A model generated the notes under the pieces. That model was given only the letters and a program-made list of their open reading frames with translations. It made no database searches and was not told where the DNA came from. A program made the translations under genes and the position numbers. A DNA stretch of 64,000 bases. Origin: Flectonema sp. DT1601 (taxonomy: Eukaryota; Euglenozoa; Diplonemea; Diplonemida; Diplonemidae). The stretch is from the NCBI GenBank assembly GCA_964019425.1, contig OZ025799.1, positions 1,054,001 through 1,118,000 of the forward strand, given 5' to 3'. Shown here one piece after another: positions 40,565-53,744 of this stretch; within the stretch, counting starts at the first letter, position 1; each line of letters begins with the position of its first letter.

Positions 40565-43500
40565 ATGAATTTACTGCAGCACACTGTTCTATCAGTGCTG
40601 CTACTCTCTGATGTTGTTTACTGTCAGTGTCAGGTGAGTTGGTTGGCTATTGTTGGAGGCGCAGTTCTTGCACCCGGTCAGCCAGGATGTGCATCAGGAA
40701 CTGTAGGTGTAGGTGTGACCTGTTTATATGAAGATTCAACGAAAACATGTCCAGCACCGAGATGCTTATCTGGTAACGTGTGGAACATTGACGAAGTTTC
40801 ATGTCATTACAATGGTTGTGTTATCCCTGACCATCCAGGAACATCAATTTACATTGAGATTGAGTGTACTCCTGGATTGGTTGCAGCGGATGGTGACGTT
40901 TGTACACTAAATGACCTCCCAAGCATATGTCCAAGAATAAAATGTACTGTTGGAGTTTGGGACATCCCATCACCTGTTTGCTATGCAGATGGCTGTGTTC
41001 GAAGAGATGTTTTAGACAATGGTCCAGATGGAACTACTGTATCAGACCCATGGCATGTTGAACCTGACGGTGGAGTTATAAATTCGTTTACACGAGGAAC
41101 TTCTACTTGTACAGGACCAGTGTTTTGTGATAGTGGATCTTGGATGGGTAATATAATATGCGTTCCTGGAAGCTCTTGTCCACTTTCATCCATAATCACT
41201 TCTGGTACTGTATCTCATTGCACTGATCCTACACCAGACTTTAGTGATTGTAAACCCAGATTAGGAGGAAGGGATTGCAGAGAAGTTATTTGTATCAATG
41301 GTGACTGGAGTGATCAAGGAAACTGTGATGGTTGTGAAACCATATCTGCAAACACACCAACTAATCCAGTAGCTCACGGTTATGAATGTGAAGATGATGA
41401 ATACGCTGATAATACTCACATCTGTCATCCGTCAATCATCGGAGGTGTTTGTCAATCAGTTGAGTGTGACGGAACAACAGGTAGTTGGAGGTTAGAAGGT
41501 GGTGGTCCTGCAGTTACTGAGATCTATTGCAGGCAGAATCAATGTCTCTTTAATTGGATTGACTTCTCAAGTCCCATCACTCCCACGGGAGGATCACCCT
41601 GCTTTGCGGGAGACATTGTACCATCTGGAAACTCCTGTACGTTCACTGAGGGATCCAAAATATGCGATGCACCCGTCTGTAGTGACGCACCTGATTGGAG
41701 TATTTCCGAAGTTGAGTGCCACGTCTTGGGAAGTGCTTGTTTAATATCAGACCTCACGACTTCTGCCCCAACAGCAACAGCCCTAGAAGGACATATCAAG
41801 TGTGCACGGGGTGGTGTCGTACCACAGAATTATTTCTGTCAATCACCACCTGATCCAAATGAGCTTTGCCCTCAAGTATTTTGTGAGCCTGGTGGATTTT
41901 GGGGAAGTCCAATTAATTGTGAACCCCAGGCAGACTACTGTTTGCAAGACTTGTATGAATCGGTTGTTACTAATCCCTTACAAGTGCTCACTGTCGGTAC
42001 TACTTGTGGAAGAGGGAATCTAATCGCTAAGGATACAGTATGTGATGTCCTTCTAAATGGTAATCCTTGTACAACAATAAAGTGTAACGGATTTAACACT
42101 TGGAACAAAGACCCAACCGCACTTACTTGTGGAGGATGTCCTCTCATGGATCTCACAAACAAGTATGGCGCTGCTGTTCAAGCAATCGCAATGAACTGTA
42201 GGATGGGTCCATCAATAAGTGATGGAACTGTTTGTAAATATAGACACATGGCAACTGGTCATGATTGTAATGAGATTCTTTGCTCTGGTGGAATGTGGGC
42301 TGGTCCAGTTGTTTGTCCGTGTGATTTTGATGATCTCACACGCCCAACTCCATCGATGTCTCTCTGTAGCGGAGTTATACAAAAAGACGCAACTTGTTTT
42401 TTCAATTCTCCAGGACAAGCTTGTACTGGAGCTACTTGTGAACCTGTCGGTATGGACTACGCCTGGTCATCAACAGCAATAGTTTGTCAACCAATGAGCT
42501 GTCGTAACAGAGATTTGAGTGGTGGAACTCCCCTTCCTCCTCAAATTACTCCTTCACCTGGTTGTGAGTTTACTGGAATATCTGCTGCCAATGCCATCTG
42601 TACTTTCACATCAACGACACCTGGTGAGGTTTGTCAAGAATTATCATGCAAACCTGCACCTCCACCAGCCAGATGGAGACCAATGCCTCGTCCAGTTGTT
42701 TGTATGTTGAATGCGTGTACTATCTCTGCTTTAGAAGCTCTTATTGCTGGACTTGGAATGTTAATAATCGATTCTACACTTGGATGTGTTCCTGGTAACA
42801 TCATCCCAACAGGACAAGGTTGTTCTATAATGGACTTGTCTGTTATTTGTGACATGTCAACGTGTACTAATGGTGTATGGTCTGTTCCTGTTGGATGTAC
42901 AAGTCAATGTACAATAGCAGATGTGACTGCTTCTGGTGGTATGTCAATTCAGGTTGCGGGTCCTACATCATCTCCTTGTATGATGGGTCCCTCAGTCAAT
43001 ACTAATGAAGTTTGTGAATTCGAGTATTCATCACCCATGCCATCAGTCTGCCAAACATCAATGTGTGATAATGGCGTGTGGGATCCACCAACTATTACTT
43101 GCGAACTGGGAGGGTGTCGTAGCAATGCTCTGGCTGTACAAGCTCTTGTATTAGCATCTGGTACACTTTGTGATGTCGCTGGTAATGTTATATCTAATGG
43201 AGGTGTTTGTAGTTTTGTTCATACAATGGGATTTCCTTGTAAAACACAAACATGTAATAGTGGAATATGGTCACCAATCAATGGTGATATTTGTATTGAG
43301 AACGCCTGTAGATTCGACGACATTGTATCCGGCTTAGCAATCGACATAGGTCTTTCATCACCTGGCTGTGCTGCTAGTGGTTTGGTAGAGACAGGTGATG
43401 TGTGTGTATTTTCTCAAGCAGGACTTACTTGTGAAACTGTTACTTGTACATTAGGAGTCTGGTCAACAACATCACCAACTTGTGATGGTTGTTTAGTATC

Positions 43501-46500
43501 AGCCTTAACTCTAAACGGTGCTGTTGCTAACTGTTTAGGATTCGTAGCTGTTGGTTCTACTTGTGATTTTGATAACCCTCCATTCACATGTACTAGTCAC
43601 ACATGTGATAGTGTAGGTACATGGAATAACATAAATGTATTGTGCACACAAGATCCTTGTACTTGGACAGCCATTGGAGCTGCTGTCAGCAATCAAGGAG
43701 CTTCTGTAACTTCTTGTCAGCCGAGAATATCAAGAGGAGATTATTTTATATCCAATGGAACGTTTTGCAAGGTTGAAAAACCTGGTCAAGCATGTCAAAC
43801 ATTTTATTGTGAACCAATAGCAACAATAACACCCCCAAGTACTCCTCAATTATGTTCAGCAACTGGTTGTGAATACGATTTAATTACTCACAATGTCCCT
43901 TCAGAACCTGTAAACCCATCAATTTGTTACAGAGGTGGTGTTGTTGCTAATAATGTTGTTTGTGAATTCAGGCTGCCATCACCTAAAGTAGGTGCTTGTA
44001 GAAAATTAAAATGTCAAAATGGAGTCTGGGACCAAGCACATAAATGTGAAGAACTAAGTTGTTCCCAAGACGATTTGGTATTAACCGGAGGGGCAGTATT
44101 AGATCCAAAGCCGCAATGTACTACTAATGATATTGTTTCTAATACCAGGAGATGCTCGTACACAAGTCCGAATGGCAGGTGTTTCAAACCGACATGCCTT
44201 ATGGGTACATGGTCAAGGTTAACAGTTGATTGTGGTTATTGTGAAATGATGCTCCTTCAGTACTTGAGATCTGATATATCATCATCATGTATAACAGATG
44301 AGGTTGACAATGGTTCGACTTGCACCTTTTCTAGAATTATTAACCCAAATCATGTTTGTACTCAAACAACTTGTACTAACGCTGTGTGGTCGATAACAAA
44401 CATTCAATGTATTAATGGATGTGAATTATCAACATTAAATACAGGAACAGCTACTACTACTTGCAATGCACTTGTTCCAGCTTCACAATCTTGTATTTTT
44501 AATGATGCGGGTAACTCTTGTCGAATTGTAAAGTGTTTGGCAGGTAATAGGTGGGATCCAGCTCCTACAGATCCGGTCTGTGAACCAAACAAGTGTACGT
44601 ACAGAGACTTGACTAGTAAACCAAACATTCCCCCACAAGCAACGTTCTCTGGTGATTGTGAGAGAGGAATCCTAACCGATAACTTAGGAATTTGTAATGT
44701 TACAGGTTGTAAGACTGATGCTGTCTGCATGGGTCAAATATGGTCAGATCCTGATTGCAGTGGCTTTTGTGATATCGCAACCTTACCGCCTGTGTCTGGA
44801 ACCACTTCAGACCCTACTTGCCGACCTGGTAATGTAGTTCATGATGGTGGTGAGTGTCTGTTTGTAAATATGATGAGCACCTGTACATCTATGAAATGTA
44901 ATTCTGGTGTTTGGTCAGCCGGTCCTTGTCTCAATTCAAAACCAAGTGCCACTTGTTTAGACACAGCGATGGTACCTATAGGACTTGCTACACTCACTCC
45001 ATGTAATAAAATAATAAACGAAGACGCTAGCATGATTGCCCTCGACCCAAACCTACCTCAGATGATAACAGAACCACAACTAGTGATGTTTGATCCATCA
45101 ACTCCAGTTGGAATTGTTGGTGAAGCTGCACAAACAATAACTGAGGTCTGTAGTTGTTCAGCACCGTGTACGTCAGTTCAGTTAATCGGTTCTGATGTTC
45201 AGTTAGTGTTGTTACCTAATGAGGCTGGAACCATTTATGTTGATTGTGACATAACCGATAATGGTTCTCCACCAGAGACTCTGATCGTAACCTTGTACAC
45301 AATTACAGTACTTCCTATTAATGATTTACCTGTTGCTACACAATTAGAAACATCTGAAACATACATCGGAGTACCAACAGGACAACAGACGATATCATTT
45401 CTTAGTATGGTCATGGCGGGGCCTTCCACTGCTTCGGATGAAGATTCTCAGGTTTTGACTGGCACGTGTTCTGAAATGTCAGTACAAATGTGTACTGTTT
45501 CTGTTAGCTTATCTCTGGCTGCGACGACTGCTACGATCATGTATCCGACTACGGGATCTTTAGTATTTGATTTACAACCACTTTGTCCTGTTGGAACTCA
45601 TACCATTGAGTGTTCAGTGATGGATTCTGATGGAGCTGTATCGCAGTCTTTCTTCTTCGATATTATCATCACACCTCCTACTGCTGTTCCAACCGCGGTA
45701 CCAACTGAGATACCGACTGCGATACCTACGGATGTACCAACTGAGATACCGACTGCGATACCTACGGATGTACCAACTGGGATACCGACTGCGGTGCCGA
45801 CGGATGTACCAACTGAGATACCGACTGCGATACCTACGGACGTACCAACTGAGATACCGACTGCGATACCTACGGATGTACCAACTGGGATACCGACTGC
45901 GATACCTACGGATGTACCAACTGAGATACCGACTGCGGTGCCGACGGATGTACCAACTGAGATACCGACTGCGATACCTACGGATGTACCAACTGAGATA
46001 CCTACAGCTGTTCCATTGGCTGCGATCCCAACATTAGCACCCAACGTCGTTTTACCTCCTATGTTACCACCTTCGACAGCTATGCCTCCAGGACAGACAG
46101 CAGTTCCTACGGCAATACCGACAGCTATGCCTCCGGGACAGACAGCAGTTCCTACGGCAATACCGACGGCTTTGCCTCCAGGACAGACAGCAGTTCCTAC
46201 GGCAATACCGACGGCTTTGCCTCCAGGACAGACAGCAGTTCCTACGGTAATACCGACGGCAATACCGACAGCGTTGCCTGCGGTGACCCCGAACAATACG
46301 CAACTGGAAGCAGTAGAACCAAGTCCTGCACCAAATACTACCTCTCCAGCAACTAATGTACCTGCTGAAGGTGCCGCGTCAACAGTAACTCGTAACACAG
46401 CTTCTGGTGCTGCCGGTGCAATTGCCACGGTGGGTCTGGTGATTGGTGCTGCTAGTCCAGGCGCTGGTACAAGTTTAACAGGCTTAGCGTTACTTTCAAG

Positions 46501-48073
46501 AGCTATCCTCTGTCCTGTTGTTGGTCCTGATGTATTGGACAGAACCCTCAATCCTCTCGGGATAGACTTTGGAGACGAACGTTTCAGTGCGTACGGTGGA
46601 GCGATTGTTGGTAGTTTTATTATAAATATTATGTTTATAGGGTTGTGTGGTATTGGGACGTTCATCCTTTTCAGAAAGGTTCGTACGAAAGGAAAACAAT
46701 GGACAAGAGTGAGGTCATCATTTTCTGTTGAAGAACAACAAAAAAGAAACTATCGCGACATCAGCACAAAAGTTGATCGCAGATACGTCATGATGAAGGC
46801 GAGGTTTGGTTGGCTTGTATTCCCACTTTGTTTAATATTTGGAGGTGCTGCCCTAGGTGCCATGACCGCTCTTCTCTACTCCGACACGGCATCCAAAGTG
46901 TTAGCAATTCTGTGTGTCATCTCATTCCTTATAACGTTTCCGGCATATGCAATGAGTGTAGGTCGTAAGGTTGATAAATACACCGACTACGTCCCAATCA
47001 CAGAAACTAACAGATCTCTTCTCTCAAAAGTCTGCTACGGATGGTTCCAATACGAAGTTAAAGTAATTGCTGGCGGTAAAGTTTGGATGGCACTTCATCA
47101 CTTGGCATTTGATGCTTACAAACACAGCTATCGGTTTTGTCTGCTGTTTGAGCTGATCGGAATCTTAGTACTAGCTGGAGTGACTTCTTGGCAACCACGT
47201 GATGAAACCGAGTGTCGCATCCGTGCAATTACTATGACTTGTCTAGTTGGTATCGCAACTCTTTCTTGTCTCCTACTGCGTCCGTTCATCGCACCGTATG
47301 CTAATGTGTTACAGGTATGTTATGGTTCACGCAGTGTGATTATTATCTTAACACAAACACACCAACACAACACACAGACGAGTATCTTCGGAGCTGAAAC
47401 CGCAATGATGATATTTACACTCATAAATATGTTTGCTGATGTAGCAATTGATTGGGCAATCACTTTAACAGGCGCCATGGCAAGTATGGTCACGTGGCTT
47501 ACAGTTTGTAAGGTATGTGGGAAATCAAAAAGAAAAAAACCGTAATTTTTTTTTTTTTTTTTTTTCAATTTCAACAACACCATACAGTTCTTAGTAGATG
47601 GCGTGATATTCGTGAAAGATGAATTTGATGCTTGGACCTTGGCCGGTGGTTCTGGAAAGAAATTAGACTTTGCAGCGTATTGGTTTCTCTTCAGAGGAAT
47701 TGCAGATGACATAAACTTTTACAAAGAATATGACAAATCGATTGTTGAGCACATCGATGAGGAAGATCCAGCTTCGTTTCCAATGATGATGTTAGGAGAT
47801 GGTAACAATAATGACGACAATGAGAGTAACGTAGAGTATACTGCGCTACCAGATAAACACTTAAGCACTTTTGGACAACTTCCAGCATCAGAAGAGGATC
47901 TGCCAACACCTTCTCGCGCCAGTAGCGTTTCTGATACTCCAACTTCACTCGCTAGCACCAGTGCCTTTGGAAGAGGCACAACCAGATTCCTGGATGATAT
48001 TCCGATGGATAGGACTCGCTCAGGTGGAATGGGACGGGGATCTGTAACGCCAACGGGAACGTTGTCGTTTTAG
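40565..48073 (+). CDS. Giant Cys-rich surface protein 2, multi-pass, three exons
   Basis: About 2456 residues over exons 40565-47314, 47378-47512 and 47588-48073. It is a paralog of the protein at 30483. A signal peptide (LLQHTVLSVLLLSDVVYC) leads into about two dozen Cys/Trp modules of the same type. A cadherin-like beta domain follows near nt 45180-45660 (ITDNGSPPETLIVTLYTITV, DEDSQ), then two Pro-Thr repeat arrays and the shared membrane core (KVDRRYVMMKARFGWLVFPL, LHHLAFDAYKHSYRF). The intron at 47513-47587 is at the same position as in the paralog (K|F before the VIFVKDEF segment). The 63-nt intron at 47315-47377 is in phase and stop-free. It is probably a surface receptor or adhesin. 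Confidence 0.87.
45690..46280 (+). repeat. Two coding minisatellites, 36-bp and 45-bp units
   Basis: 45690-46010: about nine copies of a 36-bp unit coding PTEIPTAIPTDV, with G/E and A/V variants. 46075-46280: about four copies of a 45-bp unit coding MPPGQTAVPTAIPTA (first residue M or L). Both encode a Pro-Thr stalk before the membrane core. The units differ from the 24-bp unit of the paralog, so the stalks expanded independently. Confidence 0.9.
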
Positions 48074-49750
48074 AAGTTTCTTTTAAAAAAAAAAAAACTC
48101 AAAACTAACCAACAATCACGCCATTACATATCCTGATAGGATCTCGTTACTTATCAGGACTGTACTTTTTTATAGAGGAACAGTTGTTGTTGTTAAAACT
48201 CTCAAATGGGTTGCCTGTCACTGAATAAAACAAAAGCTGGAGAGTGCTTTGTACTTTGTTTCCTGTCAAGGAAAGGTCAGTAATATGTTAAAAAGAACAG
48301 CAGAAGAACATAATTTTCTGTTTCATGTATTTGATTGCGGGGAAAAGAAAAAGAAAAAAATGGAGGTATCTCTTCCCTGCGTCGCTGTAGATTTCTTTCT
48401 TTCTTTCTTTCCTTTTTTTTTTTCTCCCCCTCTTCTCTTTTCTTTTTTTTTTTTTTTTTTTTTATTAAAGAAATGCTTCAATTCTTTTTTTAAAGAAATT
48501 GGAACACTTGTTTAATTTAAAAAAAAAAGAAAAAAAAAAAAAAACCGAAAAAAAAGGGAATTCTTTTATTATTATTATTGAATTGTGATGGCCTGTGACT
48601 GGGTGACACTGACGCATCCACATTTTAATATTTGCCAACGTTAACTGCATCAAATTATCAGGTCCTTAGTTCTTTTGGACTGCATGTCATTGTGAACCCT
48701 GATCAAACTTCAATAGGTTCTAATGCTGTCCAGCTGTCAGGTAAAGAAAAAAAAGAAAAAAAAATTGTGTTGGTACCCAACAGTGAAAAAAGTCTTTTGG
48801 AGCAGGCAACGGAGGGAAAAAAAAAATAGGAGAGAGAAGATGAGGTTGGCAAGGCACCCACGTTTTCGTAAGTGGTGGTTCAAATCGGGGTGACCTGTCC
48901 TTACGATTTACCGTATTGTACTAAACACCTCCTCTCTCTGTCTTTGTTTTACGTTTCTCCAAATTTTTGTGTGGACTTATCTGTTTTCCCTTTTTATTTG
49001 TTATCCCAGTTGTTATTTCCAGCAGCAAATCTTAGTAGTAGTTTATTATGATAATATTTTATTTGTAAATACCGCGGGAAAAAAAAAACTGTTCGGTACC
49101 CTTGAACTTGACATTTTACTAAAAAAACAAAAAAAAAACAGTCGGCCGGTCACACACTTTAGCGTACAACTGACTTTTTTCTTTGATTTTTTCTTCTTCT
49201 CCTTGCTTCTTTTGGGGGGAAAAAAAAACAAAAAAAAAAACGGTCAACATACCACATACTTTATCGTACGGGTGGTTTCTTTGGTTTTTTTCCCCCTTGC
49301 TTCTTTTAGGGGGGAAAAAATAAATAAATAATAAAAAAAAAAGACACAAATCTCACAGTCAGTAGAGAGTGAGAGGTGTAGCGGTAGAATAGTTGTTGTT
49401 GAAAAGTATTGTCTCATTCTAAATCAAGAATATTGTTGACTTTCTCTTGCTTTGATTTGCACATGTATTCAATCACACTCATGCTTCCTTTCCCTGCATC
49501 ATTAATTTGGTTTTGTTTTGTTTTTTTACCTTGTTAGTTCTGGGGGAAGGTGGAACTTCTGGGAATCGATTTTTTTTTTCCCAGCCCAACGCTTCAAAAA
49601 AACACAATTTCGTGGTGATGTGAATTAACAGTAAGATTTTCATTTTTTTCCCTTTTTTTTTTTTTTTTTTTGATTTTTTTTTTTTTGGTAATAGTTTCTG
49701 TTGTAAACTAAAAATGAAAAATGCTTTTCTTAATTCGACTAGCTGCATTA

Positions 49751-49752
<2 letters not shown>

Positions 49753-49797
<45 letters not shown>
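49753..49797 (+). repeat. 45-nt poly-T run
   Basis: The longest homopolymer in the window. Dozens of A or T runs of 15-35 nt occur in spacers, introns and next to start codons. Confidence 0.9.
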
Positions 49798-49799
<2 letters not shown>

Positions 49800-50777
49800 A
49801 AGTCTCTCATTTCTTTAATTTATCTATCCGATTTGAATTTTTTTGCTGTTTCGATGTAAGAAGCTGCAGTTCAGAAACAGCATCACCACACAATTTGTGA
49901 GAGCATTCACTCGTTCCCCTTTTTTTCCTCCTTTGTGATTGCTTGTACTTATCACCTTGTAATTCGTATCTGGCGTCGGTTAGCAGGACGCAGGGTTATC
50001 AGTTAGGGGAATCGTTTTTACAAGGCGGTTTCTCTTTACGTTAGTGTTTTTTTTTTTTTTTTTTTTTTTTTAAACCCACCAGTTTGCTTGATGGGGGAAT
50101 GTATTATTACGTCCCGGTTTTTCTTTAATATAATCGGAGAACAGCAATCCTCGAAACGCACGAAAAAAAAAAAAAAAAACATAAAAAAACAGAACAACTT
50201 GATTCGCTAACTAAGAAAGTGGGGTTGTAGATTTTTTTAAAATAACCTTTAAAAAAACCAAAAAAAAAAAAAAAAAAAAAGCTACCCTACTGGCAATTTT
50301 TTGCCTTTGGGGATTTAAAAAAAAAAAAGAAACGGAAAAGAGAAAAATTTACTTTTTCTTTTTTGTTTTATTCTGAGAAATACAAGAACTTCACCGTCAG
50401 TATAAATTGACGCTAGAGTTGTTGTTTTCCCTCAGTATTTAATTATTTATTAGGTTGTTGTCTTTTTTGATCACATCTTTTATTCGTTTATGTTGTGGAC
50501 TTCCGATTTTTTTTAATTTTTTTTTTTTTTTTTTTTTTTTTTCCATTTTGTGGCCTTCCACTTTCTCTCTTTTTTTTTTCCCTGAACTAAATAAATAATG
50601 CTCGAGTTAAGGCTCTCTGATTGACTTAAGACAATAATGTTGATTGTGGTGTTTGAACCTCAAATTTTAAAGTTTGGAAGCTTAAAGTCAACTGTAGCCA
50701 TCTCTGTTTAATTTAATTTTTTTTTTTTTGTATGTCTGTTTGGGCATTCGGCTGCAATGCCTGAAGCTTTTTTTTTT

Positions 50778-50911
50778 CATCTCGAAGACATGTTTTACTA
50801 GCGAAAGAGAATTGTAGCAGCGTAACGTTAACACCCTTACTTTATAGGCTTGTTTCCGGTTGCGCACAAACAAAAACAAAATGTAAGAATTATTTAGTGA
50901 GGTGCCGATTC
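50778..50911 (+). repeat. Dispersed repeat R2
   Basis: Near-identical to 28207-28350: CATCTCGAAGACATGTTTTA, CGAAAGAGAATTGTAGCAGC, GCTTGTTTCCGGTTGCGCAC and TTAGTGAGGTGCCGATTC. The two copies differ by only a handful of changes. Confidence 0.7.
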
Positions 50912-51249
50912 CTTTTTTTTTTTTTTTTTGTTACTGAAAATGCGAATGAGCTAACTAAAAAAGAGAACCAAAAAAAAAAGAAAAAAAAGAAAAAATAAAT
51001 AAATCGCTTCTTTTTTACTTTGATAGCACACCCATCTTCTCAGGTATTCCTCACAACGTGTTATTTAAGTTTTTTTTTTTTTCTTCCTTTTTTGAGAGCT
51101 TTGCCTGGTATTTTTAGTAAAAAGGTAAAAATTTTTTTTTTTTTTTTTTTTTCCCCCCAACTTCTTGAATTCCTTTGGGATGGTGAAGTGATAAAAAAAG
51201 TAGAAAGTAACTTAGCTTTACCACAAGTTCTTTCTTAAAGAAGTAGCTG

Positions 51250-51357
51250 GTACCTACAAACCCATGGGAAGACGGACCTAGGATTTTGTATCAGTTGCGC
51301 ACAAACAGAAGAAGTGAGTGAAAAAAAAAGTAAAAAAGTGAAATTTGCCGATTCTTT
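51250..51357 (+). repeat. Dispersed repeat R2, shortened copy
   Basis: Carries GTACCTACAAACCCATGGG, GGATTTTGTATCAGTTGCGC, ACAAACA and AAATTTGCCGATTCTTT, closest to the intronic copy at 35513. The middle segment is missing. Confidence 0.6.
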
Positions 51358-51529
51358 GTTCTTCCGTTGATGTTTTTTTTATCGACTGGAGGGGAGAAAA
51401 TAACGATTTCATTTTTATTAGTTCAGTAGTGTGATAGGTTAGGCAAGGTGGAAAGCTGAAGATTGTCGTTCATTAATCCTTTTTATAAGTGTTGTGACCT
51501 CTCTTTCGTTTAAAGTTAATTCAACGTTA

Positions 51530-51600
51530 CAGATTGGGTCCTCTGCCGTCAGTTACCTGGCATTCCCTAGAGCACTCATATACAGAAACGTTGGATTACT
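51530..51600 (+). repeat. Short repeat R4 (second copy at 29820-29890)
   Basis: Both copies read GATTGGGTCCTCTG, then CAGTTACC or GAGTTACC, CCTAGAGCACTCAT or CCTAGGGCACTCAT, and ACGTTGGATTA. No function is known. Confidence 0.5.
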
Positions 51601-51729
51601 AACCAATTTTTTTTACATTTAAAAATTTTTTTTTTTTTTTTGATTGACTGATAATTATTAATACTAACTAAATAAATAACTTTCGGATCAACTTGAAACA
51701 TGACACTTGTTTTTTGTTGACGCAATTGT

Positions 51730-51767
<38 letters not shown>

Positions 51768-53744
51768 AACTTTTTTCTATCAATGTGAACTTCATATAGA
51801 GCGAATCGCGAAAGGAACGAGGGAAAAAAAAAACTCAAGCAACCAATGTCTTCGTTGCCTCTGAAGAAGGGAGCACGAAATTAGAACTTATTCAAAGGTA
51901 TTTTGTTGTTTTGTTGTTTTTTTTTTCCTTCTCATTTCAAATCTAAAAATTACAAAGCCCACTTAAAGCCCGCAGCAATGTTTTGGGCACACGGACTATT
52001 TTATTTTACATAATTTTTTTTTTTTTTTTTTTTTTTTTTTGATTTTCTATCCACATCCAATCTCTATCTCGACAACGCTAGCTCATATCGTACTGTGGAA
52101 GCAACCCGAAAGCAAAATTGTGATAGCATTTCCCGTTTTCAATTTCAGTCTTTGAGACTACTCTTTGGGTGGAGACCTCCAATTGCCGGCGTGCTAAGAT
52201 TATCGGTAGTTAACTTACCGATTGGTTTATTCTAATTTTTATTTATTTTTCTATTCCCGGTGCACGATGAATGGTCTTTTGTTATTTCAATGGCCAGAAA
52301 AAAAGCAAATAGGAGCCTGCTTGAAACGGCTGTCTCTGTGGGGTTAGCATTTCATTTTATTTTATACTTCTTTGATTGGATCTAGCTTCCCTTACAGATA
52401 AAAATATAAAAGAGAGTCTCATAGTTGTGGTACCGGATGACTAATGTGGTATCTCTGTGAGATTCTCCAGAAGTTTTCGACTTCCCTGACTTCTTAAATA
52501 GATGAACAGTAAAAAACTGTCTTTCTTGTTTCTGTTTCTAATGAATAAAAACCAAAGTCGTCTGATCCCCCGAATCGGGGGGCAGACTTTTCTTCAGGAA
52601 AAGATATGTTCTCTTTGCGAAGAGTTCTGTGTTCTGATTCTTCCTCTTTTTTTTTGGTTGTTTTTTTTTTGTTTTCTGTTTACAGTTGGTGGAGGCCAAT
52701 TATTCAGGACAAAAAAATATTTGTCATAACTACCAGAGTCTAGTCAAAAAAACGATCAGTGCAGATATGACATGAAATCTACGTGCTGGTTGAGTGCATC
52801 TGACGGGAGTTAATTTTGTTAAATTATCTATGGAGGGTGTCGGGTGTCGGCTTAACTTTCCGGGGGAGTTGACCCTTTTTTTAAATTTTTAAATTTTTTT
52901 TCTTCTTTTTTCGCACATTGGTTTGAACCTCGAGGTAAAAGTTTATTAATTTTATTGTGGATTGAACCAGCTAGCTACAAGATTTGGACCAATAATAATT
53001 GAGGGTGGGGTGCGGGGGGGGGAAAAAAAAAAAGAAGAAGAAGTGTGTTTCCCCTTCTCCACTCAGAAACTGCGTGTAGAGTTAAAAAAGTTTTGTCTAA
53101 GTTTTTTTTTTCCCTCCCGTCTCTGTTTTCTGAGAGATTTATATTCGTTCGTATGAACCTAATCAAACAGTCTTCCCCCCCGTCTGTTTTCTTTTTTCAC
53201 CCCACTTCATTCTGTCTGTCCTTTTTACTCACGGTTGCTGGTAACTCTTTACCATGTGAGCTTTTTTCCTTGACTTTTTGGCTTCCTAGGCTTTCGTAAA
53301 TAAAAAAATAATATAATCTGATTGTTACTGCTCAACAAACAGGGATTATTCTTTCGAAGAGAGAATCCATACGAATTATTATTTCTTTATTTTTTTTTTA
53401 AAATAAAAAATATTTCGTGCGACAACAGTCTTGGGGAGGGCATGCATGGGGATTCCCATAGTTTTTTTGTTCTTCCTTTTGTGATGGTGTCTGAATTTCT
53501 TAAAACATCATTTTTTCCGGCTGCAAGTTTTTTTTTTTAGTTTGTCGGCATACATGCGGGCTTTCTTTCAAACACATATAATTTCTGTATTTATTTTTTA
53601 CAACAATATTATCTCTTTTTTTTGTTTTATTTACGTGGACGTCTCATCAGTTTCAATCTTGCGATACTTCTTCGATTTTTATGTGAATCACGCCATGTGA
53701 GTTGCGAAGGTTTCGATTTAATTTCTTTTCCATCCCCTTTTTTA

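Noticed and set aside
45598-46665. 355-residue minus-strand open frame
   Set aside because: Antisense shadow of the Pro-Thr stalk and membrane core; repetitive and without independent support.
48850-48930. tRNA-like box (GGTTCAAATC) on the + strand
   Set aside because: The flanking bases do not form a five-pair T stem or an acceptor stem; at most a decayed tRNA-derived piece.
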